A DNA stretch of 64,000 nucleotides from assembly GCA_947626475.1 (NCBI GenBank), contig CANQSK010000001.1:1-64000 (forward strand). The letters are read 5' to 3'. Positions 1-8,905 of this stretch are shown here, piece by piece. The notes beneath the pieces were generated by a model, which searched no databases, was not told the origin of the DNA, and saw nothing but the letters and a program-made list of their open reading frames with translations. Origin of the DNA: an uncultured Lachnospiraceae bacterium (GTDB taxonomy: Bacteria > Bacillota > Clostridia > Lachnospirales > Lachnospiraceae). Positions within the stretch are counted from its first letter, which is position 1; every line of letters begins with the position of its first letter. Made by a program: the position numbers and the translations under genes.

Positions 1-1
1 G

Positions 2-592
2 GAGAACAACCGGCTGACAGCGGAGCAGTTTGAGCTGGACAGGCTTCGCAAGCTGTACGATCTGGACCAGGAATACATGCAGTATCAGAAGACGGCGGCC
101 CGTGTGATCGCCAATGATTCCGGAGACTGGTTCCAGGTGTTTCGGGTAGACAAGGGCTCCGCGGACGGCATACAGGCCGGCAACAATGTAATGGCAGGCG
201 GCGGCCTGGTGGGCATTGTAACGGATGTGGGGGCGCATTACGCCACCGTCCGTTCCATCATTGATGATTCCAGCCGTGTCAGCGCCATGGCCCTTCAGTC
301 GGGAGACATCTGCCTGGTAGGAGGTGATCTGACCCTGTACCAGGACGGACGGCTTACCATTTCCCAGATTCAGCCCGGGGCGGACATAAAGGACGGTGAC
401 CGGATCGTCACCTCCAATATCAGCTCCACCTTTCTTCCGGGAATCCTGATCGGCTACGCCAAGGACATTACCCTGGACAGCAATCAGCTGACCAGCTCAG
501 GGTATCTGGTTCCTGTGGCCGAATTCAGCAATCTGCGGGAAGTCCTGATCATTACGGACATGAAAGAGACGTCCGATCCGGAGGTGGAGTAG
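2..592 (+). CDS. mreC: Rod shape-determining protein MreC (5' partial)
   Basis: MreC is a membrane-anchored scaffold of the cell-elongation machinery and works outside the membrane with MreD, RodA and PBP2. The reading frame is open to the left edge of the window, upstream of the ORF-track start at 77. The extra residues (LTAEQFELDRLRKLYDLDQ) look like the end of the MreC coiled coil. The rest is the beta-barrel domain, with the family-like GLVGIVTDVG and an end in EVLIITD. The transmembrane N-terminus lies outside the window. mreD follows after 3 bases, as expected for the mre operon. Confidence 0.93.
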   Translation, partial: ENNRLTAEQFELDRLRKLYDLDQEYMQYQKTAARVIANDSGDWFQVFRVDKGSADGIQAGNNVMAGGGLVGIVTDVGAHYATVRSIIDDSSRVSAMALQSGDICLVGGDLTLYQDGRLTISQIQPGADIKDGDRIVTSNISSTFLPGILIGYAKDITLDSNQLTSSGYLVPVAEFSNLREVLIITDMKETSDPEVE

Positions 593-595
593 TTT

Positions 596-1114
596 ATGGC
601 GCGGGCGCTTATTAATCTGGCCCTTATCATAGCGGCTTTTACAGTCCAGAACTGTGTATTTCCGCTGATTCCGTTTCTCTCAGCTTCCCCTAACCTGCTT
701 CTGATCCTGACCTTCTCCTTCGGCTTCATCGAGGGCAGAAGAGCGGGAATGCTTTACGGCGTCCTGGCAGGCGTTCTGCTGGATCTGTTTTACAGCGGCC
801 CCTTCGGGTTCTATACGCTGTTTTACGTATATGTCGGTTATCTGAACGGAATCTGCACGGAGTATTATTACGAGGATTACATTACCCTTCCCCTGATACT
901 GAGCGTAGTCAATGAACTGGCATATAATCTGTATGTCTACGTGTTCCGTTTCCTGATTCGGGGCAGGCTGGATTTTTTGTATTATCTTCGGGAGCTGATC
1001 ATTCCGGAGACGATTTTTACTGTTGTGACGACTCTGTTCCTTTACCGTTTTCTGCTGTACATCGACAGGAAGCTGAAGGAATATGAAAGCGGGAGGGATA
1101 CGACCCTTGTTTAA
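596..1114 (+). CDS. mreD: Rod shape-determining protein MreD
   Basis: MreD is an integral membrane partner of MreC in the elongasome. The 172-residue product is almost wholly hydrophobic with about five to six predicted membrane segments. It carries the family-like stretch FGFIEGRRAGMLYGVLAGVL followed by LDLFYSGPFG. The start codon lies 3 bases after the mreC stop, and the 3' end overlaps the beginning of the PBP2-like gene, so the three are translationally coupled. Position between mreC and the PBP2 gene supports the call. Confidence 0.93.
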   Translation: MARALINLALIIAAFTVQNCVFPLIPFLSASPNLLLILTFSFGFIEGRRAGMLYGVLAGVLLDLFYSGPFGFYTLFYVYVGYLNGICTEYYYEDYITLPLILSVVNELAYNLYVYVFRFLIRGRLDFLYYLRELIIPETIFTVVTTLFLYRFLLYIDRKLKEYESGRDTTLV

Positions 1115-2597
1115 AGAACTGCTGGAATTATGTCTGGATATGGTGAAGCGTGTGGTGACCTCCAGGATTTTTCTTCTGTTTCTGGCGTTCACCGGCATGT
1201 TTTTCGTGCTGGTCTGCAAGCTCTTTGACATGCAGATCGTCCATGGGCAGGAATACCTGACCAAATACGTTTCCAAGACCTATCAGACTGTCTATACGCC
1301 CGGTACCAGGGGCAATATTTATGACGCCAACGGCAAGATACTGGCTCACAATGAGCTGGCTTATTCCGTCACCATCCGCGACACGGGCACTTACCGGAAC
1401 AACCAGTCCCTGAACCTGATGCTGTACCAGCTGACCCGCATACTGGAGAATCACGGAGAAAAGGTGGAGTCCAAGCTGGAGCTGGGTTTCGACCAGAACG
1501 GCAGCCTGGTGTATACCTCCACGTCGGAAGCGGCCAGGAAGCGTTTTCTGAGGGATTATTACGGCCTCAGCTCTGTGGACAAACTGGATGATCCCGATGG
1601 CAGGTATCCGTCAGCGGTCACGGCGGAGGAACTGTTTTCGCAGATCAAATCCTCCCAGCGCTACGATCTGGACGGACTGAAGGACAAGGACGGGAACCCC
1701 ATGGTCCTCTCAGACCGGGAAGCCCTGCAGATCGCTCACATCCGGTACGGCCTGTCCCTGACGTCCTACCGCAAATATGAGATCATTACCGTTGCCAACA
1801 ACATTTCCCAGGAGACGGTGGCGGACGTTTCCGAGCATATGGCAGACCTGGACGGCGTGGCGATCGCTGAGTCCACGGTCCGCGTCTATGACGACGCCGT
1901 CTATTTCGCCCCCATCATCGGCTACACCGGAAAAGTGCAGACGGATCAATTGGCTTCCCTCCAGGAAAAAGACCCGTATTACGACGCCAACGACGTGGTG
2001 GGCCGCACGGGGATCGAGGCCTCCATGGAATCAGTCCTTCACGGCCAGAAAGGCATTACCAATATGTTTGTGGACAGCTACGGGCAGATCCTGCAGGTGG
2101 AAGACAACTCCACGGAGCCGGTGGCTGGGAAGGATATTTATCTGACCATTGACGGCGATCTGCAGAAGGGTATTTATCACCTGCTGGAACAGCAGTTGGC
2201 CGGCGTTTTGGTGTCCCATCTGGTAAACCGCGATGTGGAGGAGGATGAGAACCGGGATTCCAGTAAGATTCAGATTCCCATCAAGGACGCCTATTATCAG
2301 CTGATCAACAATAACGTCCTGTCCCTCAGCCATCTGGAGGATCCGGAGGCCGATGGGGTTGAGCAGGCGATCTATCAGAAATTCGCGTCGGAGCAGGCTC
2401 GGATTCTCCAGGCGATCGAAAGCTGCCTGGACGATCCCGGCAGTCCTCCCATGTCGGATCTTCCGGAGGATATGAAAGCCTACATGAATTATATCTATTC
2501 CTTCCTCACCGGGGAAACTGTGGGAATCATCCAGAGAGACAAGATCGACCCGGAAGCCCGGAGGCTGTGGCCTGGAATGAGGGGAGCATCAGCCTGA
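1083..2597 (+). CDS. mrdA: PBP2-like transpeptidase, N-terminal part (frameshifted)
   Basis: This is the front half of a class B penicillin-binding protein (elongasome D,D-transpeptidase). It has one membrane anchor (residues about 25-45) and the PBP dimerisation region. The hinge YLTIDGDLQKGIYHLLEQ then leads into a long helical insert not found in E. coli PBP2. The native frame ends near 2560 because the continuation (EAVAWNEGSISLRDYL) is in another frame, and the last dozen residues (RRLWPGMRGASA) are probably not native. The start may be TTG at 1107, which has GGAGGG 9 bases upstream, rather than ATG 1083. The catalytic motifs lie in the next ORF. Confidence 0.85.
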   Translation: MKAGGIRPLFKELLELCLDMVKRVVTSRIFLLFLAFTGMFFVLVCKLFDMQIVHGQEYLTKYVSKTYQTVYTPGTRGNIYDANGKILAHNELAYSVTIRDTGTYRNNQSLNLMLYQLTRILENHGEKVESKLELGFDQNGSLVYTSTSEAARKRFLRDYYGLSSVDKLDDPDGRYPSAVTAEELFSQIKSSQRYDLDGLKDKDGNPMVLSDREALQIAHIRYGLSLTSYRKYEIITVANNISQETVADVSEHMADLDGVAIAESTVRVYDDAVYFAPIIGYTGKVQTDQLASLQEKDPYYDANDVVGRTGIEASMESVLHGQKGITNMFVDSYGQILQVEDNSTEPVAGKDIYLTIDGDLQKGIYHLLEQQLAGVLVSHLVNRDVEEDENRDSSKIQIPIKDAYYQLINNNVLSLSHLEDPEADGVEQAIYQKFASEQARILQAIESCLDDPGSPPMSDLPEDMKAYMNYIYSFLTGETVGIIQRDKIDPEARRLWPGMRGASA

Positions 2598-3991
2598 GGG
2601 ACTATCTTTACGCCGGCATTTCCGGGAACTGGGTGGACACCACCAAGCTGGAGACGGAGAGCAGGTATTCCAATTCCGACGAGAGCTTCCGCACCCTGAA
2701 GGAATATGTGCTGTCCCAGCTGGCCCACGACACCAACTTTACCAAGCGGATCTACCGTTATCTGGTCAATCAGGATATCGTTACCGGCCGTGAGCTGTGC
2801 CTGGCCCTTTACTCCCAGGGAATCCTTCCCTACGACGAGCAGGAGATCGGGCGGTTGGCGGCGGGAGGAGAGGACTATACCTTCGATTTCATGATTAACA
2901 AGATCAGCAGCCTGGAGATCACGCCGGCCCAGCTGGCGCTGGATCCCTGTACGGCAGGATGCACGGTGACGGATGTCCATACCGGCAAGGTGCTGGCCAT
3001 GGTCACCTATCCCAGCTATGACAATAACCGGATGTCCGGTACAGTGGACGCTGTCTATTTCAACCAGCTGAACAACGACCTGTCCCGGCCCTTCTACAAC
3101 AACGCGACTCAGGCCCTGAAGGCCCCGGGCTCCACCTTTAAGCCCATCACGGCCATTGCCGCCCTGGAGGAGGGCGTCATATCCATATACGATCATATCA
3201 ACTGTACCGGCCGTTATGACGAGGTGGCCAACCCCATCCGCTGCTGGATCTATCCGGGCCACCACGGAGAGCTGAATATGGCCGAGGCCATCCAGAACTC
3301 CTGCAACTACTATTTTGTTGAGGTCGCCCACCGGCTCTCTACCGATGAGGACGGAGTCTATTCTACGGATACGGGCCTGAGGACGATCCAGAAATACGCG
3401 GCCATGTTCGGACTGGATCATACGTCCGGCATTGAGATAGAGGAGAATTCTCCCAGCATTTCCAACGAGGACCCGGAGCGTTCCGCCATGGGACAGGGTA
3501 CTCACGCCTACACCAACGTTCAGCTGGCCCGCTATGTATCCGCCCTGGCCAACCGGGGAACTGTTTTTGAGCTGAGCCTGATCGACCATATTTCCACTTC
3601 CGGCGGCCAGGTAGTCCAGGAATATGAACCCCGGATCTCCAACCACGTGGAAGTGGCGGATTCCACCTGGGATACGGTGCAGACCGGCATGAGAAACGTA
3701 GTGGCCCTGGGTTCCATCAAAGGGATTTTCCGGGACCTTCAGGTCAATATTGCCGGAAAGACCGGTACGGCCCAGGAGAACTCCCGGGGCAACCACGCAT
3801 TCTTTATTTCCTACGGCCCCTATGAGAGCCCGGAGATCAGCGTGACCGTAAATATCCCTTACGGCTACAGTTCGTCTGAGGCGGCCGCCGTGGCCAAGAA
3901 CGTGTATTCCCTGTATTACGGATATACGGATCTTGATTATATCATGAATACCGGCGCACTTGACGCCACCAATATTGTTGTCGGAGACTAA
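2567..3991 (+). CDS. mrdA: PBP2-like transpeptidase, C-terminal catalytic part (frameshifted)
   Basis: This is the back half of the same PBP2-like gene. It contains the transpeptidase domain with the active-site SxxK (GSTFKPI), an SxN-type motif (NSCNYYF) and KTG (AGKTGTAQ). Its first ~120 residues are the rest of the helical insert that precedes VTDVHTGKVLAMVTYPSYD. No RBS precedes the nominal GTG start, so it is not an independent gene. One missing base in the GCCCGGAGG stretch near 2557-2565 would restore a single protein of about 960 residues. A real mutation and a sequencing or assembly error cannot be told apart here. Confidence 0.87.
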   Translation: MAWNEGSISLRDYLYAGISGNWVDTTKLETESRYSNSDESFRTLKEYVLSQLAHDTNFTKRIYRYLVNQDIVTGRELCLALYSQGILPYDEQEIGRLAAGGEDYTFDFMINKISSLEITPAQLALDPCTAGCTVTDVHTGKVLAMVTYPSYDNNRMSGTVDAVYFNQLNNDLSRPFYNNATQALKAPGSTFKPITAIAALEEGVISIYDHINCTGRYDEVANPIRCWIYPGHHGELNMAEAIQNSCNYYFVEVAHRLSTDEDGVYSTDTGLRTIQKYAAMFGLDHTSGIEIEENSPSISNEDPERSAMGQGTHAYTNVQLARYVSALANRGTVFELSLIDHISTSGGQVVQEYEPRISNHVEVADSTWDTVQTGMRNVVALGSIKGIFRDLQVNIAGKTGTAQENSRGNHAFFISYGPYESPEISVTVNIPYGYSSSEAAAVAKNVYSLYYGYTDLDYIMNTGALDATNIVVGD

Positions 3992-4014
3992 TTTCAAGAC
4001 AGTGGGGTGTGTTT

Positions 4015-4668
4015 ATGAAAAACAATGTGGTTATCAAAAGCAACCGGTCCGGGATGACGGTCATTCTGGACCCGGAAGTACCATACGAGCAGCTGCTTTC
4101 CGACGTGGCAAAAAAATTCGGCGAGACAGCCAAATTCTGGGGTTCGGTCCAGATGACCCTGACCCTGGCGGGCAAGCCGCTGACGCCGGAGCAGGAGTTT
4201 CAGATGATCAATGTGATCACCTCCAATTCCGAGATTGAGATTCTCTGCCTGCTGGATCAGGACCTGGAAAGAACCTCCCGCTGCGAGAAAGCCCTCAACG
4301 ACAAACTGATGGAGCTTTCCGCCGCCACCGGCCAGTTCTTCAGGGGGAATCTGAACTCCGGGGAAACATTGGAGTCCGAGTACAGCATTGTGGTCATCGG
4401 CAATGTGGAGGCAGGGGCCAGGGTGATCTCCAAGGGAAACGTGGTAGTCATCGGAGACCTGAGGGGATCCGTCACGGCGGGAGTTTCCGGCAACGCCGAT
4501 GCCTGCGTGGCCGCCCTGGATATGGCGCCTTCCCAGCTGAAGATCGCCGGCTATCAGGCCCCATGCTCCGATAAAGGGAAGCGGCTGGCCAGGGGACCGG
4601 TGATGGTCACTGTCGAAAACGGAGAGATTTGTGTCAAAAGTATGAAAAAAAGTTTTTTCCAAAGATAA
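4015..4668 (+). CDS. minC: Septum site-determining protein MinC
   Basis: MinC inhibits FtsZ polymerisation away from mid-cell when recruited to the membrane by MinD. The N-terminal MinC domain is followed by a C-terminal beta-helix dimerisation domain with the repeated pattern VVIGNVEAGARVISKGNVVV and VIGDLRGSV. The ATG at 4015 is chosen over the GTG at 4009. minD and minE follow directly, which confirms the call. The length of 217 residues is normal for the family. Confidence 0.93.
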   Translation: MKNNVVIKSNRSGMTVILDPEVPYEQLLSDVAKKFGETAKFWGSVQMTLTLAGKPLTPEQEFQMINVITSNSEIEILCLLDQDLERTSRCEKALNDKLMELSAATGQFFRGNLNSGETLESEYSIVVIGNVEAGARVISKGNVVVIGDLRGSVTAGVSGNADACVAALDMAPSQLKIAGYQAPCSDKGKRLARGPVMVTVENGEICVKSMKKSFFQR

Positions 4669-4683
4669 AAATTCAAATAATAC

Positions 4684-4712
4684 TGGAAATCTTCCGAGAG
4701 ATAATGTAGAAT
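4684..4712 (+). promoter_or_regulatory. Candidate sigma-70-type promoter before minD
   Basis: TGGAAA (4684-4689) and TAGAAT (4707-4712) are spaced by exactly 17 bases in the 80-base gap between minC and minD. The -35 match is moderate, so this may only be a secondary internal promoter. Confidence 0.35.
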
Positions 4713-4748
4713 ATTCGTGACAGGCATTTATTGCAGGAGGAATTGGAT

Positions 4749-5540
4749 ATGAGTGAAGTCATAGTAATTACCTCCGGAAAAGGCGGGGTGGGAAAAACCA
4801 CAACCTCTGCCAACATTGGGACAGGCCTTGCGATGCTTGGAAGGCGCACGGTGATGATCGATACGGATATCGGTCTCCGCAATCTGGATGTGGTCATGGG
4901 ACTGGAAAACCGGATTGTCTATAACCTGGTGGATGTGGTAGAGGGAAACTGCAGAATGAAGCAGGCCCTGATGAAAGACAAAAGATACCCGAATCTTTTT
5001 TTACTTCCGTCGGCCCAGACAAGGGATAAGACAGCAGTAAATCCTGAACAGATGATAAAGCTGATCGACGACTTAAGAGACGATTTCGACTACATACTAT
5101 TGGACTGCCCCGCGGGAATCGAACAGGGTTTCCGGAACGCGGTGGCAGGAGCAGACAGAGCGCTGGTGGTTACCACGCCGGAGGTATCCGCCATCCGGGA
5201 CGCGGACCGAATCATCGGCCTTCTGGAAAATTACGAGATGAAGAGCATCCACCTGATCGTCAACCGAATCCGTCCGGATATGGTCCGGAGAGGCGATATG
5301 ATGTCTGTGGATGACGTAATGGATATCCTGGCGGTTCCTCTTCTGGGGGCGATTCCCGATGACGAAGCCATCGTGATCTCCACCAACCAGGGAGAACCTC
5401 TGGCCGGAACCGACACTCCGTCGGGACAGGCCTATCTGGATATCTGCAAGAGGCTGTTGGGAGAGGAAGTTCCGCTGACCATGCCGAATCTGTCCCGCGG
5501 CCTGATTTACAGGCTGACCGGCTTCCTCAGAAGGGCTTAG
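4749..5540 (+). CDS. minD: Septum site-determining ATPase MinD
   Basis: MinD is a membrane-associated ParA/MinD-family ATPase that recruits MinC and is released by MinE. The deviant Walker A motif GKGGVGKTTT lies near the N-terminus, and DTDIGLRNLD and ILLDCPAG are typical MinD motifs. The C-terminal tail (GLIYRLTGFLRRA) fits an amphipathic membrane-targeting helix. ATG 4749 is preferred to the track start because AGGAGG ends 9 bases upstream. Length 263 aa is normal. Confidence 0.96.
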   Translation: MSEVIVITSGKGGVGKTTTSANIGTGLAMLGRRTVMIDTDIGLRNLDVVMGLENRIVYNLVDVVEGNCRMKQALMKDKRYPNLFLLPSAQTRDKTAVNPEQMIKLIDDLRDDFDYILLDCPAGIEQGFRNAVAGADRALVVTTPEVSAIRDADRIIGLLENYEMKSIHLIVNRIRPDMVRRGDMMSVDDVMDILAVPLLGAIPDDEAIVISTNQGEPLAGTDTPSGQAYLDICKRLLGEEVPLTMPNLSRGLIYRLTGFLRRA

Positions 5541-5549
5541 GAGGCGGTT

Positions 5550-5828
5550 ATGGAACGGATTCCTGTTCTGCGAAAGAGAAGATCGGGAGAGATTGCCTGC
5601 AGGCGGCTGAAATTTCTTCTGATAACGGACAAGACGGGAATCGCGCCGGAGCTTCTGGACATGCTCAGACACGACCTCTGCCGTGTCCTGTCCAGATATA
5701 TGGAGGTAAGGCCGGAGGAACTGGAAGTGACGGTAACCAACGCCTCCCTCCGGGAAGATACCGGCCTTCTGCCGGTTCTTTACACGCGGATACCCATAAA
5801 GAGCCTGAATGGTAAGGGGATTTTATAA
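5550..5828 (+). CDS. minE: Cell division topological specificity factor MinE
   Basis: MinE stimulates the MinD ATPase and gives the Min system its place specificity. The product is 92 residues, typical of MinE. It has an anti-MinCD N-terminal part (ACRRLKFLLITDKTG) and a dimerisation part ending in VLYTRIPIK. It starts 9 bases after minD with a GGAGG-like RBS. The presence of MinE rather than DivIVA suggests an oscillating Min system, as in other Clostridia. Confidence 0.93.
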   Translation: MERIPVLRKRRSGEIACRRLKFLLITDKTGIAPELLDMLRHDLCRVLSRYMEVRPEELEVTVTNASLREDTGLLPVLYTRIPIKSLNGKGIL

Positions 5829-5830
5829 AC

Positions 5831-6952
5831 ATGCTGTTTGATTACAATTTCAGAAGATACAATCTGCGCCTGCTGCTTTACATGCTGGCACTGAGCGTTG
5901 TCGGGCTTCTTTCTATCTGGAGCGCGACCAATCAGAATCAAAGTACCTTAAACAAACAGATACTGGGGATCGTAGTCGGTCTGGTAATTGCTGTCGTCCT
6001 GTCGCTCATCGATTACCACCGGCTGCTTTCCTTCCGCTGGATCATATATGGGGGATGCGTGGCCTTCCTTCTGTCAGTGCTTCTGTTCGGAAGAGCCCGC
6101 GGCATCGCTACCAGATGGCTGGTGCTTCCGGTCATCGGTCAGATTCAGCCATCGGAGTTTGTCAAGATCGGCCTGATCCTGTTTTTTGCCTGGTATTTTC
6201 AAAAATACGAGGAAAAGATGAACAAAGTGTCCGTCATAAGCATGGCCGCTCTTTTGTTCATGTTTCCCGCGTATCTGATCTTTGAGCAGCCGAATCTGTC
6301 CACCGCGCTGGTGCTTGCCGTCGTGGTGGCCGTGATCGTGTTTTCCGCGGGAGTCAGCTACCGATGGATCCTGGGCGTGCTGGCAGTGGTAGTTCCGGGG
6401 ATCGCGCTGCTCATGTACCTGCTTCAGAAGGGAATGATTCCCTTTCTGCAGGGGTATCAGGCCAACCGTATTCTTGCCTGGATCGATCCCGAGAAGTATT
6501 CGGATACCTTTTACCAGCAGGAAAACTCCATCATGGCCATCGGTTCCGGCCAGCTCTGGGGAAAGGGCTGGAACAACACGGATATCATATCCGTTAAGAC
6601 CGGCAATTTCCTTGTGGAAGAGCAGAATGACTTTATCTTTGCCATAATCGGAGAGGAGTTCGGGTTTGTCGGCGCAGTTATCGTCATCATCCTGTATCTT
6701 CTGCTGATCTATGAATGTCTGGTTATGGCCATGCGGACCATCGATCTGTCAGGGCGCCTGATCTGTGTAGGAATGGCGACCCTGATCGGATTTCAAAGCT
6801 TCGCCAATATTGCGGTAGCAACGGCGATCTTTCCCAACACCGGCCTGCCTCTGCCTTTTATCAGTTCCGGTGTAAGCTCCCTGCTGAGTCTCTTTATCGG
6901 CATGGGAGTGGTACTAAATGTAGGATTACAGCGCAGATTCAACAACGAATGA
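5831..6952 (+). CDS. rodA: RodA/FtsW-family peptidoglycan polymerase (RodA)
   Basis: This is a SEDS-family glycosyltransferase that polymerises peptidoglycan together with a class B PBP. The 373-residue protein has about ten membrane segments. It carries SEDS motifs such as QPSEFVKIGLILFFAWY, EEQNDFIFAIIGEEFGF and the C-terminal GLPLPFISSG. It starts 2 bases after the minE stop, so it belongs to the same transcript. RodA is preferred over FtsW because the cluster contains mreCD and a PBP2-like gene. Confidence 0.92.
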   Translation: MLFDYNFRRYNLRLLLYMLALSVVGLLSIWSATNQNQSTLNKQILGIVVGLVIAVVLSLIDYHRLLSFRWIIYGGCVAFLLSVLLFGRARGIATRWLVLPVIGQIQPSEFVKIGLILFFAWYFQKYEEKMNKVSVISMAALLFMFPAYLIFEQPNLSTALVLAVVVAVIVFSAGVSYRWILGVLAVVVPGIALLMYLLQKGMIPFLQGYQANRILAWIDPEKYSDTFYQQENSIMAIGSGQLWGKGWNNTDIISVKTGNFLVEEQNDFIFAIIGEEFGFVGAVIVIILYLLLIYECLVMAMRTIDLSGRLICVGMATLIGFQSFANIAVATAIFPNTGLPLPFISSGVSSLLSLFIGMGVVLNVGLQRRFNNE

Positions 6953-6969
6953 AGGAGGAAGGAGCTTAC

Positions 6970-7365
6970 ATGAACGTAGGTTTGATTGCCCACGATTCCA
7001 AGAAAAAGCTCATGCAGAATTTTTGTATCGCTTATCGGGGGATTTTAAGTAAAAACACGCTTTTCGCCACTGGGACGACAGGTCGTCTGATCGAGGAAGT
7101 GACGAATCTGTCGATTCACAAATATCTGGCCGGTCATCTGGGCGGGACCGAGCAGATGTGCACCGACATTGAGCAGAACCAGCTGGATCTGGTTATTTTC
7201 CTGCGGGAGCCGGTGTCCCCCAAGAGAACGGACCCGGACAGCAGCAGTATTATACGCATGTGCGACCTTCACAACATTCCGATCGCCACCAACCTTGCCA
7301 CGGGAGAACTCCTGGTCAAGGCCCTGGAACGCGGAGATCTGGAGTGGAGGGAAATGTATAAGTAG
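6970..7365 (+). CDS. mgsA: Methylglyoxal synthase
   Basis: MgsA converts dihydroxyacetone phosphate to methylglyoxal and phosphate in the cytoplasm. The 131-residue product matches the family length. It has the start NVGLIAHDSKK, the phosphate-binding ATGTTG and the DLVIFLREP region. ATG 6970 has GGAGGAAGGAG just upstream. The track start at 6715 reads through rodA in another frame and is rejected. Confidence 0.95.
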   Translation: MNVGLIAHDSKKKLMQNFCIAYRGILSKNTLFATGTTGRLIEEVTNLSIHKYLAGHLGGTEQMCTDIEQNQLDLVIFLREPVSPKRTDPDSSSIIRMCDLHNIPIATNLATGELLVKALERGDLEWREMYK

Positions 7366-7380
7366 GAGCAGGAAATCAAT

Positions 7381-8343
7381 ATGAAACCAGTAAACATGGC
7401 TGCTGCCGTATTGTGCCTTCTGCCGGCGGTTCTGACCGCGGGATGCGCCCAGAGGGAGCTTGCCGCGCCTTATTCCTTTGAAGAGCAGGCGTTTTCCATT
7501 CCCTGCGAGGTGGATGATCTGGGTACGCTGATGGCAGCGGATTTGTGCGTGGTGGAGGATGAAGCCGCATTTTCCCGGGACGAACTGGATTCGGAGGCGG
7601 GTGCCATATTCGACCTTTCGGGAGAACAGGTCCTGTACAGCAAAAACGCCTTTGAACGGCTGTATCCGGCCAGCATTACCAAGATCATGACCGCCATGAT
7701 TGCCATCAAATACGGCAATCTTTCCGACATGGTAACGGTCACGGAGGACGCGGTCATCACAGAGCCCGGCGCTTCCCTGTGCAAGATCAAGCCGGGCGAC
7801 CAGCTGACGCTGGAGCAGCTTCTGTACGGTCTGATGCTGCCCTCCGGCAATGACGCAGGAGCCGCCATCGCGGTACATATGGCGGGAAGCATTGAAGCCT
7901 TCGCGGATATGATGAACCGGGAGGCCCAGTCCCTGGGGGCGACGGGAACCCATTTTGTAAATCCCCACGGGCTGACGGATGAAAATCACTATACGACGGC
8001 TTACGATCTGTATCTGATCTACAATGAAGCCCTGAAGCTTCCGAAATTCCGCGAGATAACCGGCACGGTTTCCTACGAGGCGTCCTATACGGACAAGGAC
8101 GGCCAGCCGGTGAATCAGACCTGGAAGGGGAGCAATTACTACATGCTGGGCAAGAGGGAAGCTCCCGACGGCATTACGGTGTTTTCCAGCAAGACCGGGA
8201 CCACCCAGGCTGCCGGCAACTGCCTGATCATGGCCTGCCGGGACACGCAGAACAGGGAGTATGTATCGGTTGTGCTGAAAGCCAACGGCAGAGACAAGCT
8301 GTATGACAACATGACAAAGTTAATTTCCAAAATCGGCAATTAA
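7381..8343 (+). CDS. D-alanyl-D-alanine carboxypeptidase, lipoprotein (DacA/PBP5 family)
   Basis: This S11-family serine peptidase trims peptidoglycan stem peptides. It has a lipoprotein signal peptide with lipobox LTAGC near residue 20, so it is probably membrane tethered by lipid. The active-site SxxK is seen as PASITKIMTA, SxN as LPSGNDAG and KTG as SSKTGTTQAAG. At 320 residues it is shorter than E. coli DacA and lacks a clear C-terminal amphipathic anchor, which the lipid anchor could replace. It starts 15 bases after mgsA. Confidence 0.92.
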   Translation: MKPVNMAAAVLCLLPAVLTAGCAQRELAAPYSFEEQAFSIPCEVDDLGTLMAADLCVVEDEAAFSRDELDSEAGAIFDLSGEQVLYSKNAFERLYPASITKIMTAMIAIKYGNLSDMVTVTEDAVITEPGASLCKIKPGDQLTLEQLLYGLMLPSGNDAGAAIAVHMAGSIEAFADMMNREAQSLGATGTHFVNPHGLTDENHYTTAYDLYLIYNEALKLPKFREITGTVSYEASYTDKDGQPVNQTWKGSNYYMLGKREAPDGITVFSSKTGTTQAAGNCLIMACRDTQNREYVSVVLKANGRDKLYDNMTKLISKIGN

Positions 8344-8346
8344 TGA

Positions 8347-8375
8347 TTGCCTTTTTTACCGGCTTCGTCTATAAT
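8347..8375 (+). promoter_or_regulatory. Sigma-70-type promoter (TTGCCT-17-TATAAT)
   Basis: TTGCCT at 8347-8352 and a perfect TATAAT at 8370-8375 are 17 bases apart, right after the carboxypeptidase stop. It should drive the small P-loop gene at 8439. Confidence 0.75.
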
Positions 8376-8438
8376 TGAAGTGAAATCAAATTACTTTCTA
8401 TACAAAACCAGTAAACTAACTTAAGGAGGACAAAAAGT

Positions 8439-8858
8439 ATGGTGCAGATTATTGCAGGAGATAAGGGTAAGGGAAAGACAAAGCATCTGTTGGATAGAGC
8501 CAACGCGGCGATCAAGGAAGCAAACGGCTCTATCGTTTATCTGGATAAAAGTTCCAAGCACATGTATGAGTTGAGCAACAAGATCCGTCTGATTAATGTC
8601 AAGGGATTTGACATTAACGACAGCTCAGGGTTTATTGGTTTTATCTGCGGCATTATTTCTCAGGATCATGACCTGGAGATGATGTTCCTTGACAGCTTTC
8701 TGAAGCTGGCCTGCCTGGAGGGACAGGATATTACCGGGACTGTGACGGAGCTGGACAAGATCGGAGAGAAGTTCCACATCACCTTCGTGCTCAGTGTATC
8801 CATGGACGCGGAGAAGCTTCCTGAGTCTGTGAAGGACAAGGTCATCGTAGCCCTGTAA
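8439..8858 (+). CDS. Small P-loop (Walker A) protein of unknown role
   Basis: The 139-residue soluble protein begins with QIIAGDKGKGKTKHLLDRA, a Walker A-like nucleotide-binding loop. A hydrophobic-acidic segment (LEMMFLDSFL) could act as Walker B. No further domain is recognised. It has its own promoter and AAGGAGG RBS and is followed by a strong terminator, so it is monocistronic. Its place between dacA-like and sepF-region genes suggests an envelope or division link, but that is only context. The specific function is unknown. Confidence 0.8.
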   Translation: MVQIIAGDKGKGKTKHLLDRANAAIKEANGSIVYLDKSSKHMYELSNKIRLINVKGFDINDSSGFIGFICGIISQDHDLEMMFLDSFLKLACLEGQDITGTVTELDKIGEKFHITFVLSVSMDAEKLPESVKDKVIVAL

Positions 8859-8905
8859 TCCGAGGGACAAAATTACCGCAGTCCTGTGATTTTCTGATAT
8901 TTACG

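Noticed and set aside
2545-2570. Programmed -1 frameshift in the PBP2 gene
   Set aside because: No X-XXY-YYZ slippery sequence or downstream pseudoknot is apparent; a base loss or error is simpler.
2495-3997. 500-aa minus-strand ORF opposite the PBP2-like gene
   Set aside because: Low-complexity antisense translation of a strongly coding plus-strand gene; no RBS or known motif.
6715-7365. 216-aa ORF covering mgsA
   Set aside because: The first 85 residues are a shadow frame inside rodA; the RBS and MgsA homology begin at 6970.
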